NCBI RefSeq assembly: GCF_018728565.1
Contig: NZ_JACSOI010000013.1
Coordinates: 1 to 59,788, forward strand
DNA from: Zobellia russellii
Lineage (GTDB): Bacteria; Bacteroidota; Bacteroidia; Flavobacteriales; Flavobacteriaceae
Direction of reading: 5' to 3'
Length of the DNA stretch: 59,788 nucleotides
Shown here: piece by piece, positions 1 to 8,666 of the stretch
How positions within the stretch are numbered: position 1 is the stretch's first letter
Layout of the letters: each line of letters begins with the position of its first letter
Notes under the pieces: model-generated
Told to the model about the DNA's origin: nothing
The model's input: the letters and a program-made list of their open reading frames with translations, nothing else
The model's database searches: none
Position numbers and translations under genes: made by a program

Positions 1-342
1 ATCCAAATATCGGGCACTGTAAATACCGACGTTGTTGGGAATTACACGGTCACCTATAACGTGAGCGATGCTGCGGGCAATGCTGCACTTACCGTAGAGC
101 GTAGTGTAGAGGTAAGCGTCGCCCCGGATACTACACCGCCGGTAATCACCTTGATAGGGGGCGACGTGGATTTAACGGTGGGCCAGAACTATGTGGAACA
201 GGGAGCAACGGCAAATGATAACGTTAATGGCGATATCACGGCCAACATCCAAATATCGGGCACTGTAAATACCGACGTTGTTGGGAATTACACGGTCACC
301 TATAACGTGAGCGATGCTGCGGGCAATGCTGCACTTACCGTA
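1..342 (+). repeat. Tandem 246-bp coding repeat (DUF5011 units)
   Basis: Bases 1-96 and 247-342 are identical, giving a period of 246 bp or 82 codons. The left copy is cut by the window edge. This is the DNA-level repeat behind the Ig-like units, and its perfect identity points to recent duplication or gene conversion. Confidence 0.9.
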
Positions 343-678
343 TCGCGTAGTGTCATCGTAAGTGCTCCAGTTGTAGTTACGCCAAAGGCTTCATTTAGTG
401 GTTCACAAAATGTCAGTAATGGACAGCCGTCGGTCAGCGGAACAGTTACAATTTCAAATGGACCAATGACTTTTAACTTTGGGATGACCTCATTTGGGCC
501 CGAAAGTGGAATAATAACATTCACAATCAGTGGTAGCAGTTACACTGTATCTGTCCAAGGGGGTGAAAGTCAAAATCGAACATTAACAGAAAGTTTTCCT
601 CCCGGCACATACAATTACTCGTTAACTTTAAACGGTCCAGGTAATTACAACGGAGGGGTGATTGCTCAACAATTATAA
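1..678 (+). CDS. Repeat-containing surface protein with DUF5011/Ig-like domains, 3' part only
   Basis: The frame is open from the first base, so the start lies outside the window and only the last 225 codons are present. It shows one complete and one partial copy of an 82-residue unit of DUF5011 or bacterial Ig-like type (patterns ITLIGG, GATANDNVNGDI, GNYTVTYNVSDAAGNAA), followed by a C-terminal tail of about 100 residues rich in Ser, Gly and Thr with no recognised domain. Such repeats usually form stalks of exported adhesins or surface proteins in Flavobacteriaceae; that role is inference here. The repeats are identical at DNA level over 96 bases. I do not see a clear type IX secretion C-terminal domain. 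Next to it downstream is a pseudogene, so this is a plastic accessory region. Confidence 0.75.
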   Translation: MQISGTVNTDVVGNYTVTYNVSDAAGNAALTVERSVEVSVAPDTTPPVITLIGGDVDLTVGQNYVEQGATANDNVNGDITANIQISGTVNTDVVGNYTVTYNVSDAAGNAALTVSRSVIVSAPVVVTPKASFSGSQNVSNGQPSVSGTVTISNGPMTFNFGMTSFGPESGIITFTISGSSYTVSVQGGESQNRTLTESFPPGTYNYSLTLNGPGNYNGGVIAQQL

Positions 679-1086
679 AAAACTTAGAACTTTATCTTGT
701 GAATTGTATTTATAAATTTCACGAATTCTAGCAGTGTTAGAATCAGATACTATTTTGCTAATTTAAAATCAAATGGTTTAAAATAATACAGTAGTTTTAT
801 TTTACAAAAACATACATTTTATTATTCTTTTTAGTTAAAAAAGGCCCTCCTATACTATAATTAAAATAATATTTACGAGGTTTTCCTATAGGACCATAAT
901 AAATTAGTGCAGTATAAGTACAGAAAATTTTTGATTATAGCAAGAAAGTCGAAATTAACTATTCTATACCACCCCAAATACTGCCGCCAAAGCTATGTTA
1001 GCGAAGGTAACTATAAACAATGGCATGCATTTAGAGAAAACAACAACATATCATAACAATATTGTACATATTTTTAGAGTTCTTTT
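679..1086. other. AT-rich intergenic stretch without a recognisable gene
   Basis: No open frame of meaning was found on either strand. The last 20 bases before 1087 contain TATTTTTA, close to the TAnnTTTG -7 box, which may be the relic promoter of the pseudogene that follows. Confidence 0.5.
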
Positions 1087-1575
1087 ATGACACCAAAACA
1101 TTGGGCCGTTTTTACGGCGAATACTTCACAAAAAGAGGAAACTGATAACAGCACTTTTATAAGGGCCACTTCCCGAAGGTTTTTATGAGCTGAAAAATTT
1201 AAAGGGGGGCTAATTTCCAAATTGGCCGTTGAGCGCTTTATTGACAGAGAACCGCCATGATAGTAAGGTTATTACATCAGACACTTAACAAAGTTTAAAA
1301 TCAATGTCTAGTGGGGAGCAAAAAAAAGCATAATTAAAATATATCCTTAGCAGCTAGCGGGATTTTATTGTTCTGGATAACCCATTTGACAATCTGGATA
1401 TTGACGCCCAAGAAGGCCTCAAGAATACACTTCAGGAAGTTTCGGTTCATACCCCCCCCCTTTGGTACAAATATTAAGTCGCAAAGCAGATGTAATGCCC
1501 TTTGCTAACACGTTTTATAAGTTGGAAGGTAAAGATTTAGTTGCCACAGGTACGCCTGATGATTTTACGGCAACC
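1087..1575 (+). pseudogene. Fossil of a ModF-like ABC transporter ATPase (N-terminal half)
   Basis: Reading across frames from ATG 1087 recovers HWAVFTAN, then GPLPEGFYELKNLKGG, LISKLAVERFID, RHDSKVITSDT, the ABC signature MSSGEQKKA, the Walker B stretch FIVLDNPFDNLD, and LSRKADVMPFANTFYKLEG. These are in the order of the N-terminal ATPase domain of the two-domain ModF-like ATP-binding proteins common in Flavobacteriaceae. It is broken by several in-frame stops (for example after GEQKKA and after ILSS), by frameshifts near 1210 and 1255, and by another at a run of nine C (1452-1460). The second ATPase domain is absent. It is clearly non-functional as a transporter ATPase. The family call rests on motif order and memory of homologues. 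Confidence 0.8.
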
Positions 1576-1932
1576 GCTACTATAACAATTGAGCCAGCTC
1601 CAACATCGATAACCTATAATGAATCTACCGGAGTATACACAGCACCAGCAGGGTCACGAGTTACAGTTACACTTAGTTCATCCGGAACTGGCAAAGGAAG
1701 GGCTAGTGTTTCAGGCGGAGGTGGTGGAGCATCTACCAGTTGGAACGGACTAGAGGAAGATGGCTTTAGCGATAATGATTCTTATCAATTTAACATGCCA
1801 TCTAGTGAGAGCGTAACTTTTTCTTCTGATCATTTAGAAATATTTGGTAGTTCGGATTCTAGAGTTACTATAACTAATAATCAAGGAGGGACTGAAAGTT
1901 TTATTGTAGAAAAAATTGGAGGTATCCCATAA
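1462..1932 (+). CDS. Chimeric open frame: end of ABC fossil joined to a Ser/Gly-rich tail
   Basis: An open frame of 156 codons that could begin only at TTG 1462, directly after the C run. The first 40 or so residues (LSRKADVMPFANTFYKLEG and onward) are the tail of the decayed ModF-like ATPase domain. From about base 1578 the sequence changes to ITIEPAPTSITYNESTG, a poly-Gly patch and Ser/Thr-rich beta-type sequence, resembling the end of a surface or adhesin-like protein. I see no promoter or ribosome binding site for it. It is most likely a leftover 3' end placed beside the fossil by deletion or recombination, not a working gene. The alternative is that the tail is a C-terminal module once belonging to the repeat protein upstream. 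Confidence 0.35.
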   Translation: MVQILSRKADVMPFANTFYKLEGKDLVATGTPDDFTATATITIEPAPTSITYNESTGVYTAPAGSRVTVTLSSSGTGKGRASVSGGGGGASTSWNGLEEDGFSDNDSYQFNMPSSESVTFSSDHLEIFGSSDSRVTITNNQGGTESFIVEKIGGIP

Positions 1933-2003
1933 TTTTTTTTGGAATTGTAGGGGCATAATTTATCTGGTAGTTAATCTTCCTCCAATTTTGTTCTTTGATA
2001 AAA

Positions 2004-4109
2004 TCAACTTATATAATTCCAAATATTCTTATACTTCACAAGTTGAGAATAAGCATGTCTTATGACCAGGTTTTCTGGTTTTTCAAGCGAGGGGTCATTT
2101 TTTAAAAGTTGCATGGCATGGAAGCGCGCAGTCTTGAGAATATCGTTGTCTTTTACAATGTCTGCTATCTTTAGGTTGAGTACACCACTTTGTTGGGTAC
2201 CCATAATATCTCCCGGACCCCTTAGTTTTAAATCGACTTCAGCTATCTCAAAACCATCATTGGTTTGTACCATGGTCTGCAGTCGGGTTTTTGCTTCGGT
2301 AGAAAGTTTGTGACTTGTCATTAGAATACAAAAACTCTGATCAGCACCTCTACCTACACGACCGCGAAGTTGATGTAATTGCGACAATCCAAATCTTTCT
2401 GCACTCTCAATAATCATTACCGAAGCGTTTGGAACATTTACACCTACTTCAATCACAGTAGTAGCAACCATGATTTGTGTTTCTCCTTTTACAAAGCGTT
2501 CCATCTCATAATCCTTATCTGCGGGTTTCATTTGACCATGAACAATAGAAATTTGAAATTCCGGCATGGGAAAGTCACGCGCAATACTTTCATACCCATC
2601 CATTAAATCCTTATAATCCAATGCTTCGGATTCTTGAATAAGTGGATATACAATATAAACTTGTCGTCCTTTTTTAATTTCGTCCCGTATAAATTGAAAT
2701 ACCTTTAAACGGTTACTGTCATATCTATGGACTGTTTTTATAGGTTTACGACCAGGAGGAAGCTCATCAATAGTAGAAACATCCAAATCGCCATAAAGAC
2801 TCATTGCTAAAGTACGGGGAATAGGTGTTGCGGTCATCACCAAAATATGTGGGGGAATATTGTTTTTATGCCAAAGTTTTGACCGCTGCGCTACACCAAA
2901 ACGGTGTTGTTCATCCACAATGGCCAAGCCTAAATCCTTAAATTTTACTTTATCCTCAAGAAGTGCATGTGTGCCGATTAAAATTTGGAGCTCTCCGCTT
3001 TCTAACTGCTCATGAATAGGATTCCGAGCCGATTTTTTAACGGAACCGGTTAAAAGCGAGCAGGTAATTCCAGTTCCTTTTAAAAGTTCAGCAATTCCGG
3101 TATAGTGTTGATTGGCCAGAATTTCTGTCGGGGCCATCAAACAAGCTTGAAAGCCATTATCGATTGCCAATAGCATGGCCATGACTGCAACTATAGTTTT
3201 GCCGGAACCTACATCACCCTGCAGCAATCGGTTCATTTGGGCGTTACTACCTAAATCACTTCGTATTTCTTTGATTACTCTTTTTTGTGCCCCGGTAAGT
3301 TCAAAAGGTAAATGGTTTTTATAAAACTCATTGAAAATTGTTCCTACCTGATTAAAATTAAAGCCTTTTATTTTTTGCTTGTGCAGCATGTTCTTTGCAA
3401 TCAATTGCATTTGAATGTAAAATAGTTCTTCAAACTTCAATCGGAATTGCGCCTTGGCCAACAACTCTTGATTCTTTGGGAAATGGATATTGAACAAGGC
3501 TTCACTCTTGGACAACAATTTTAGTTCGTACAAAAGCTTATCGGATAGTGTCTCGGAAAATCGGCTTTTGGTTTCAATAAATATCTGTTGAATCAATTTA
3601 CTGATGACCCTATTGGAAATACCTTTATTGCTTAATTTTTCCGTAGAAGGGTAAACCGGTTGCATGGTTACTTTTAACCCTTGCTCATGGTCTTTTAAAA
3701 GCTCCATTTCTGGATGTGGCATAGAAAATTTGCCATTGAACCAATTGCATCTACCAAAAATCACATAGGGCGTATTGAGCTTTATGTTTTCCCTGATCCA
3801 TTTTTGACCTCTAAACCAAACCAGTTCCATTTCACCCGTCTCATCAACAAAACTGGCAACCAGACGCTTGCCTTTCTTTTGCTCTACGGTTTTAATATGT
3901 ACGATCTTACCCACTATTTGTACATCTGCATTGCTACGTTGTAGCTGTCCTATTTTATAGTAGTGGGTCTTGTCGATATAGCGGTTCGGGAAAAGATTGA
4001 GTAAATCTTGAAAGGTGTGTACGCCCAGTTCAGACTGTAAGGTTTCTGCCCTATTGGGGCCTACACCTTTAAGATATACGATAGGGGTCTGAAGAGAATT
4101 AGCGTTCAT
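2004..4109 (-). CDS. recG: ATP-dependent DNA helicase RecG
   Basis: 701 residues, the usual length for RecG, which remodels stalled forks and branched DNA. An N-terminal wedge/OB domain (about residues 1-260) is followed by two helicase domains: Walker A GDVGSGKT at 298-305, DEQH box at 398-401, motif III MTATPIPRTLAM, and near the end the RecG motifs QLHQLRGRVGRG and LRGPGDIMGTQQSG. The start ATG at 4109 precedes the conserved VYLKGVGPNRAE region. It is divergent from the M1 peptidase, with 78 bp between the starts. Confidence 0.97.
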   Translation of the reverse strand: MNANSLQTPIVYLKGVGPNRAETLQSELGVHTFQDLLNLFPNRYIDKTHYYKIGQLQRSNADVQIVGKIVHIKTVEQKKGKRLVASFVDETGEMELVWFRGQKWIRENIKLNTPYVIFGRCNWFNGKFSMPHPEMELLKDHEQGLKVTMQPVYPSTEKLSNKGISNRVISKLIQQIFIETKSRFSETLSDKLLYELKLLSKSEALFNIHFPKNQELLAKAQFRLKFEELFYIQMQLIAKNMLHKQKIKGFNFNQVGTIFNEFYKNHLPFELTGAQKRVIKEIRSDLGSNAQMNRLLQGDVGSGKTIVAVMAMLLAIDNGFQACLMAPTEILANQHYTGIAELLKGTGITCSLLTGSVKKSARNPIHEQLESGELQILIGTHALLEDKVKFKDLGLAIVDEQHRFGVAQRSKLWHKNNIPPHILVMTATPIPRTLAMSLYGDLDVSTIDELPPGRKPIKTVHRYDSNRLKVFQFIRDEIKKGRQVYIVYPLIQESEALDYKDLMDGYESIARDFPMPEFQISIVHGQMKPADKDYEMERFVKGETQIMVATTVIEVGVNVPNASVMIIESAERFGLSQLHQLRGRVGRGADQSFCILMTSHKLSTEAKTRLQTMVQTNDGFEIAEVDLKLRGPGDIMGTQQSGVLNLKIADIVKDNDILKTARFHAMQLLKNDPSLEKPENLVIRHAYSQLVKYKNIWNYIS

Positions 4110-4135
4110 GCGACTAAATTAGGGGATAGGTACAA

Positions 4136-4162
4136 TTGCGACAAACTAAAATGCTAAATTTG
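4136..4162 (+). promoter_or_regulatory. Bacteroidota-type promoter for the M1 peptidase gene
   Basis: TTG at 4136-4138, a 16-bp spacer, then TAAATTTG at 4155-4162, matching the -33 TTG and -7 TAnnTTTG boxes of the main sigma factor in this phylum. The start codon lies 25 bases downstream at 4188. Confidence 0.6.
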
Positions 4163-4187
4163 GTCTACTATTTGTTCGTAACATTTC

Positions 4188-6251
4188 ATGAAAAACCTTT
4201 TTATACTCTTTTTTTACTGTTCCTTGTTTGTCGGTTTTGCCCAACACCAAGATAAAGTAGACTTTACACAAGCTAATATTTATATAAAACCTATTCCTGC
4301 TACAGAAGAAATAAAGGGCGGTGTAGTATATCGGTTTAATGTACTACAAAATGTAGATTCGGTCTTTTTGGATGCAAAGGATATGATATTTTCCAAGGTT
4401 GAGCTCAACGGAAAAAAAGTGAAACACCGTAAAACGGATAAAACCATTTCGATTTATAAAAAATTCGAGCAAGGAACATCGCACAAGCTTGTTCTGGACT
4501 ACATAGCAAAACCGAAACAGACCGTATACTTTTTGGGTTGGAATGATGAAATAAAGGAAAACGAGCAAATTTGGACCCAAGGCCAGGGTAAATACACGAG
4601 CCATTGGTTGCCCAGCTTTGATGATATGACCGAAAAAGTAGCTTTTGACATTACCATTCATGCGCCACAAGCATATGAGGCAATTGCGAACGGTAAATTG
4701 ACCATTAGGCCCTTGGAGGAGGATGAAAACCCAGTATGGAATTTTGATATGGAAAACCCTATGAGCAGTTACCTTTTGGCTTTTGCAATAGGTGATTATA
4801 GTAAACAGGAACTGAAATCCTCTAGTGGCGTATCCATTAAAAATTATTATTATCCGGAGGACAGTACAAAAGTTGAACCTACGTATCGTTATACGAAAAG
4901 AATATTTGATTTTTTGGAGGATGAAATAGGTGTTCCGTATCCGTGGCAGAACTACAAACAGATTCCGGTACGGGATTTTCTGTATGCAGGGATGGAAAAT
5001 ACAGGAACTACCATATTCTCTGATGGATATGTCATTGACTCCACAGCATTTATAGATAAGAATTACGTAAATGTCAACGCCCATGAAATGGCACACCAAT
5101 GGTTTGGTAATTTGGTAACGGAGCAAGATGGAAATCATCATTGGTTGCATGAAGGTTTTGCTACCTATTATGCTTATTTAGCTGAAAAGGAAATCTTTGG
5201 CGATGACCATTTTTATTGGAAGCTTTTTAATACGGCCAAAGAACTTCAAGAAATATCGGAAGAAGGGCAGGGGCAGGCACTGGTGGACCCCAAAGCCAGT
5301 AGTGCAACCTTCTATGAAAAAGGGGCTTGGGCATTAGTATTATTAAAAGATAAAGTAGGAGAGAAGGCCTTTAAAACTGGAGTATCTACATATTTGAACA
5401 AACATCGATTTAAAAATGCAACCATTGATGACTTTATTCAGGAGATAGAACTGGCTTCCGGTCAAAACTTAGATGATTTCAGGGGAACATGGTTGCATTC
5501 AACAGACTTTCCGGTTGAAGATGTAAAATCATATCTTATCGGTCAAAATGAATCCATTCGATTGTTTTATGAGGTAAAAGCGTCTGATTTTAATTTGAAA
5601 AAATGGCTTGGTGATGAATTACCCGTGGAGTTTAAAGTTGTGTTAATCGAAAAATTTCAAAAGCAAATAGTAGATAATCACTTGGAACCTTTATTGGCAC
5701 AAGACTCAAATTTAGAAATTAGACAAAAGGGAATCCAGTTCATCAATAAGATAGCAGAGAGTCAAAAGGAAGTTTTTGAGCCATTATTGAACGACCCAAG
5801 TTATGTTACTCAGGAAATGGCCTTGTATAAACTATGGTCTTCCTTTCCGGAAAACCAAAAGACCTATTTAGATGCTACCAAAGGAGTTCAAGGATTGCCC
5901 AATAAAAATGTTCGTTTGTTATGGTTGTTACTAGCTATTGCCACAAATGATTATGAGGCTCATAATACAACCCGTTATTTTGCTGAGTTAAGCGCTTACA
6001 CTTCTCCGGAGTACGGATGGGAAGTGCGGATAACAGCCTTTCAATATTTACAGGAAATTGGTTTTACGGATGAAGCTTTGGTTAATTTAATAAAGGCTAC
6101 GGAACATCATTCATGGCAGTTTAAGAAATTTTCGAGAAATTTAGCGGACAAACTCCTAGAGGACAACGATTACAAAACGCGTATCTTGAAATTGTTGAGC
6201 AAACTAAATAAAGAGGAATCACGTTATATAAATAAAAAACTGTACGAATAA
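4188..6251 (+). CDS. M1 family metallopeptidase (aminopeptidase N-like)
   Basis: 687 residues. An N-terminal signal peptide (first 18 residues, cut near FAQ) indicates export. The M1 exopeptidase motif appears as AGMEN at 267-271, and the zinc site HEMAH at 299-303 with the third ligand Glu322 in WLHEGF. The enzyme removes N-terminal residues from peptides, probably in the periplasm. The C-terminal third is helical, as in M1 enzymes, and shorter than in E. coli PepN. The stop overlaps the start of the patatin gene by one base (TAATG), so the two are likely co-translated. Confidence 0.93.
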   Translation: MKNLFILFFYCSLFVGFAQHQDKVDFTQANIYIKPIPATEEIKGGVVYRFNVLQNVDSVFLDAKDMIFSKVELNGKKVKHRKTDKTISIYKKFEQGTSHKLVLDYIAKPKQTVYFLGWNDEIKENEQIWTQGQGKYTSHWLPSFDDMTEKVAFDITIHAPQAYEAIANGKLTIRPLEEDENPVWNFDMENPMSSYLLAFAIGDYSKQELKSSSGVSIKNYYYPEDSTKVEPTYRYTKRIFDFLEDEIGVPYPWQNYKQIPVRDFLYAGMENTGTTIFSDGYVIDSTAFIDKNYVNVNAHEMAHQWFGNLVTEQDGNHHWLHEGFATYYAYLAEKEIFGDDHFYWKLFNTAKELQEISEEGQGQALVDPKASSATFYEKGAWALVLLKDKVGEKAFKTGVSTYLNKHRFKNATIDDFIQEIELASGQNLDDFRGTWLHSTDFPVEDVKSYLIGQNESIRLFYEVKASDFNLKKWLGDELPVEFKVVLIEKFQKQIVDNHLEPLLAQDSNLEIRQKGIQFINKIAESQKEVFEPLLNDPSYVTQEMALYKLWSSFPENQKTYLDATKGVQGLPNKNVRLLWLLLAIATNDYEAHNTTRYFAELSAYTSPEYGWEVRITAFQYLQEIGFTDEALVNLIKATEHHSWQFKKFSRNLADKLLEDNDYKTRILKLLSKLNKEESRYINKKLYE

Positions 6252-7171
6252 TGAGGGCATTGGTCATATCTGGTGGTGGTAGCAAAGGGGCTTTTGCCGG
6301 AGGGGTAGCGCAATACCTTATGGAAGAACTCCATTTTAAGTATGACCTGTTTTTGGGTACATCTACAGGTAGTTTGCTTATTTCTCACTTGGCCCTACAG
6401 AAAGTTGAAAAAATCAAAGAAGTTTACACCAGTGTAAACCAACATAGTATTTTTAGCAATTGCCCATTTACCGTTCAAAAGAAACATGGAGTTCATACCA
6501 TTGGTATAGACCATTGGAACGTACTAAAGAATTTTTATAAAGGACGAAAGACTTTTGGAGAAAGCAGAAACCTGTTGAAGCTTATAAAAAACACTTTAAC
6601 AGTAGAAGAATTTGAAAATTTAAAGAACGGGCCAAAAGAAATTATTGCTACGGTTTCCAACCTATCTTTAAATCAGGTAGAGTATAAGAGTATTAATGAT
6701 TGTACCTATGAGGAGTTTTGTGAATGGATATGGATTTCCTGTAACTACACACCCTTTATGAGTTTGGTGCGCAAGAATGGTTGTGAATATGCCGATGGTG
6801 GACTGGGGAATATGGTGCCTATTGAGGAAGCTATAAAACGAGGGGCAAAAGAGGTAGATGTTATTGTACTGCAGACTGAAGTAAGCCACTTAAACCGCCT
6901 TCCCTCTAGAAATGCATTTTCATTGTTGACAACCATGTTTGAATATATGCTTGATAGGATAGAACACCAAAACATAAGAATTGGTAAATACGTGGCCAAG
7001 CATAATGATGCTATTATCAACTTTTACTACACACCTACGGTATTGACAACAAACTCATTGATTTTTGATAAGGAAAAAATGACCGTTTGGTGGGAGAGTG
7101 GTTATAATTTTGCCAAGTTTAAAAATACTGAACTCAACCAGATAGAGCCGGAAAAAGGAGAAGTATTGTAA
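6251..7171 (+). CDS. Patatin-like phospholipase family protein
   Basis: 306 residues. The oxyanion-hole motif GGGSKGAF lies at 8-15, the nucleophile Ser38 in GTSTG at 36-40, and the catalytic Asp182 in DGG. These form the Ser-Asp dyad of patatin lipid acyl hydrolases. There is no signal peptide, so it is probably cytoplasmic or peripheral to the inner membrane. It overlaps the M1 peptidase stop by one base and is followed by a terminator hairpin, so the two genes form a short operon. The substrate is unknown; a lysophospholipase or acyl hydrolase is the usual assumption. Confidence 0.92.
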   Translation: MRALVISGGGSKGAFAGGVAQYLMEELHFKYDLFLGTSTGSLLISHLALQKVEKIKEVYTSVNQHSIFSNCPFTVQKKHGVHTIGIDHWNVLKNFYKGRKTFGESRNLLKLIKNTLTVEEFENLKNGPKEIIATVSNLSLNQVEYKSINDCTYEEFCEWIWISCNYTPFMSLVRKNGCEYADGGLGNMVPIEEAIKRGAKEVDVIVLQTEVSHLNRLPSRNAFSLLTTMFEYMLDRIEHQNIRIGKYVAKHNDAIINFYYTPTVLTTNSLIFDKEKMTVWWESGYNFAKFKNTELNQIEPEKGEVL

Positions 7172-7176
7172 AAAAG

Positions 7177-7213
7177 AAAACCCGCATAAAGTTTAATTTA
7201 AGCGGGCTTATAT
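7177..7213 (+). terminator. Intrinsic terminator after the patatin gene
   Basis: Stem CCCGC at 7181-7185 pairs with GCGGG at 7202-7206, extended by weak A/T pairs. It sits between convergent genes and may serve both strands. Confidence 0.55.
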
Positions 7214-7233
7214 TTTCAATATATGATTTTGGA

Positions 7234-7755
7234 TTATTCCCAGAGATAACCTATTTCTTTTTTAATGAAAGATAATGCAGTTGCGGAGGGCGATTGTTTT
7301 TCCATGGTTTCCGTTAGGATGTCTTCCCTTAATTTATCCGCAGAATCGGTTTCGCTCATTGCCGCTTTACGAATCATTTGCACCGTTGCACTTTTTGCTG
7401 CTTTTATAACGTTCCAACATTCATCGGTCATGTAAATCTGCTGAGAAAGATTGTGCTCAAATTCATTTTCAACACTTTTTATCAAAAGACTTTCGTAAGC
7501 ATTTTTATCCGAAGATTTTGGTGCCACCCTCACTACTAGACTAGGAATTGCTATTCGTTCAAGAAAAAGTGCCATACGTTCGTAGGCCTGTAGGCGAACC
7601 GGTATGGTATTCTTTTGAGAATCTTTGTGCAATAGAAAGCGTCTACGACCATCCTCGTTTTTAGTGTGTAACTTAAAAAAATAAAAGGCAACGACCCCTG
7701 TAACTACTGCCGGCAATAAAAAGCCGAACATTTGTAAAATTCCTTCTCCAGACAT
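7234..7755 (-). CDS. Conserved hypothetical membrane-anchored protein
   Basis: 173 residues. One membrane segment near the N-terminus (about residues 9-27), then a basic stretch KLHTKNEDGRRR and a soluble, helix-rich domain of about 140 residues that contains LQAYERMALFLERI. I recall such proteins as a widespread uncharacterised family in Flavobacteriia, but no function is known to me. The next gene in the same direction lies 74 bp upstream and encodes an OmpA-like protein, so they may share transcription. The topology suggests a cytoplasmic domain tethered to the inner membrane. Confidence 0.75.
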   Translation of the reverse strand: MSGEGILQMFGFLLPAVVTGVVAFYFFKLHTKNEDGRRRFLLHKDSQKNTIPVRLQAYERMALFLERIAIPSLVVRVAPKSSDKNAYESLLIKSVENEFEHNLSQQIYMTDECWNVIKAAKSATVQMIRKAAMSETDSADKLREDILTETMEKQSPSATALSFIKKEIGYLWE

Positions 7756-7829
7756 TTTTTCGGTATTTGGTTATTTGGATACTAGAACGGAGGATTTTAT
7801 CAAAAATTATACGATTTTTCGTATAATCT

Positions 7830-8600
7830 TTAGTTCTTCATTTGCTCTCTTACCATTAAATAGAATTTGTTGAAGTCAGGATGAATATTGACTTGAACCC
7901 CTTCTTTAAGGTTGCCGTCTCTTCCTAGAGCTGTCATACGTTCAGAAGCTATAGCAAACTTGTTTTGTAGGGCCGCTGCAATAGTCATGCTCTGTTTTGC
8001 GGGAGTTTCAAGGTCTCCGGTCATGCTAAGACCCTCTATGGTAACCGATGTGCTAGGGTTTGCAATCAGGATGTTCGCAATTTTCTCCACCCATGCTTCA
8101 CCTTCTGCGGTAAGAGTTGTGCCCGTATCGCTTCCATATAAGCTAGATAAGTCCGAAGATACTACTACGGCACCACCCGAGACCGCTATTTTTGCGTTTT
8201 CTCCCATGGTTTGTTTTACATTGGTTAAAACAACTATAGTGGTAGAATCATTAGTGGCAATGGCATCTTTTATTGCTTTAAGCTGATTTTCCTTGGCTTC
8301 CAAGCTGGCCATGGCAGTTGTTACCATGTTTGAATTTTTATTGGAAACCTCGGCAAAACTATTCAAGTTCTTCATTAACGTGTTGTTGGCGTTTTGAAGT
8401 TCGGTTACTTGGGTTTCAAACGATTCCGCTTTTGCAACAGCTACTTTTTCATTTTTTCTCGCATCAAAGACCTGGTCGTTCACAGAATCCAATTGCATTT
8501 TTAATTGGGCTATTTCTTCTAAAAGGTCGCTTTTTCTTTGGGCTTGTACGGATAGACACGTAAAAATCAAAAGGGCAAGGGTAAGTAGGGGGTGTTTCAT
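7830..8600 (-). CDS. Exported coiled-coil protein with a divergent OmpA-like C-terminus
   Basis: 256 residues. The signal peptide ends near VQAQ (residue 21). A coiled coil follows at about residues 23-115. The C-terminal half (EGEAWVEKIANILIANPSTSVTIEG, shared over two short stretches, then QSMTIAAALQNKF) has the helix-strand pattern of OmpA/MotB peptidoglycan-binding domains but lacks a clear NxxLSxxRA motif, so binding to peptidoglycan is uncertain. Probably periplasmic or outer-membrane associated. It could act as an envelope linker. Confidence 0.7.
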   Translation of the reverse strand: MKHPLLTLALLIFTCLSVQAQRKSDLLEEIAQLKMQLDSVNDQVFDARKNEKVAVAKAESFETQVTELQNANNTLMKNLNSFAEVSNKNSNMVTTAMASLEAKENQLKAIKDAIATNDSTTIVVLTNVKQTMGENAKIAVSGGAVVVSSDLSSLYGSDTGTTLTAEGEAWVEKIANILIANPSTSVTIEGLSMTGDLETPAKQSMTIAAALQNKFAIASERMTALGRDGNLKEGVQVNIHPDFNKFYLMVREQMKN

Positions 8601-8666
8601 AAATAACTCGGATTAAAATTCTTATTTCTCGATTTGGAATACTATGTTATTATAAACAAATGTATA

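Noticed and set aside
1452-1460. Phase-variable poly-C switch
   Set aside because: The gene around it already has several stops and frameshifts, so switching could not restore function.
4344-5150. Long antisense open frame opposite the M1 peptidase gene (268 codons)
   Set aside because: It lies entirely within a conserved gene, shows no domain, and its composition follows from the sense codons.
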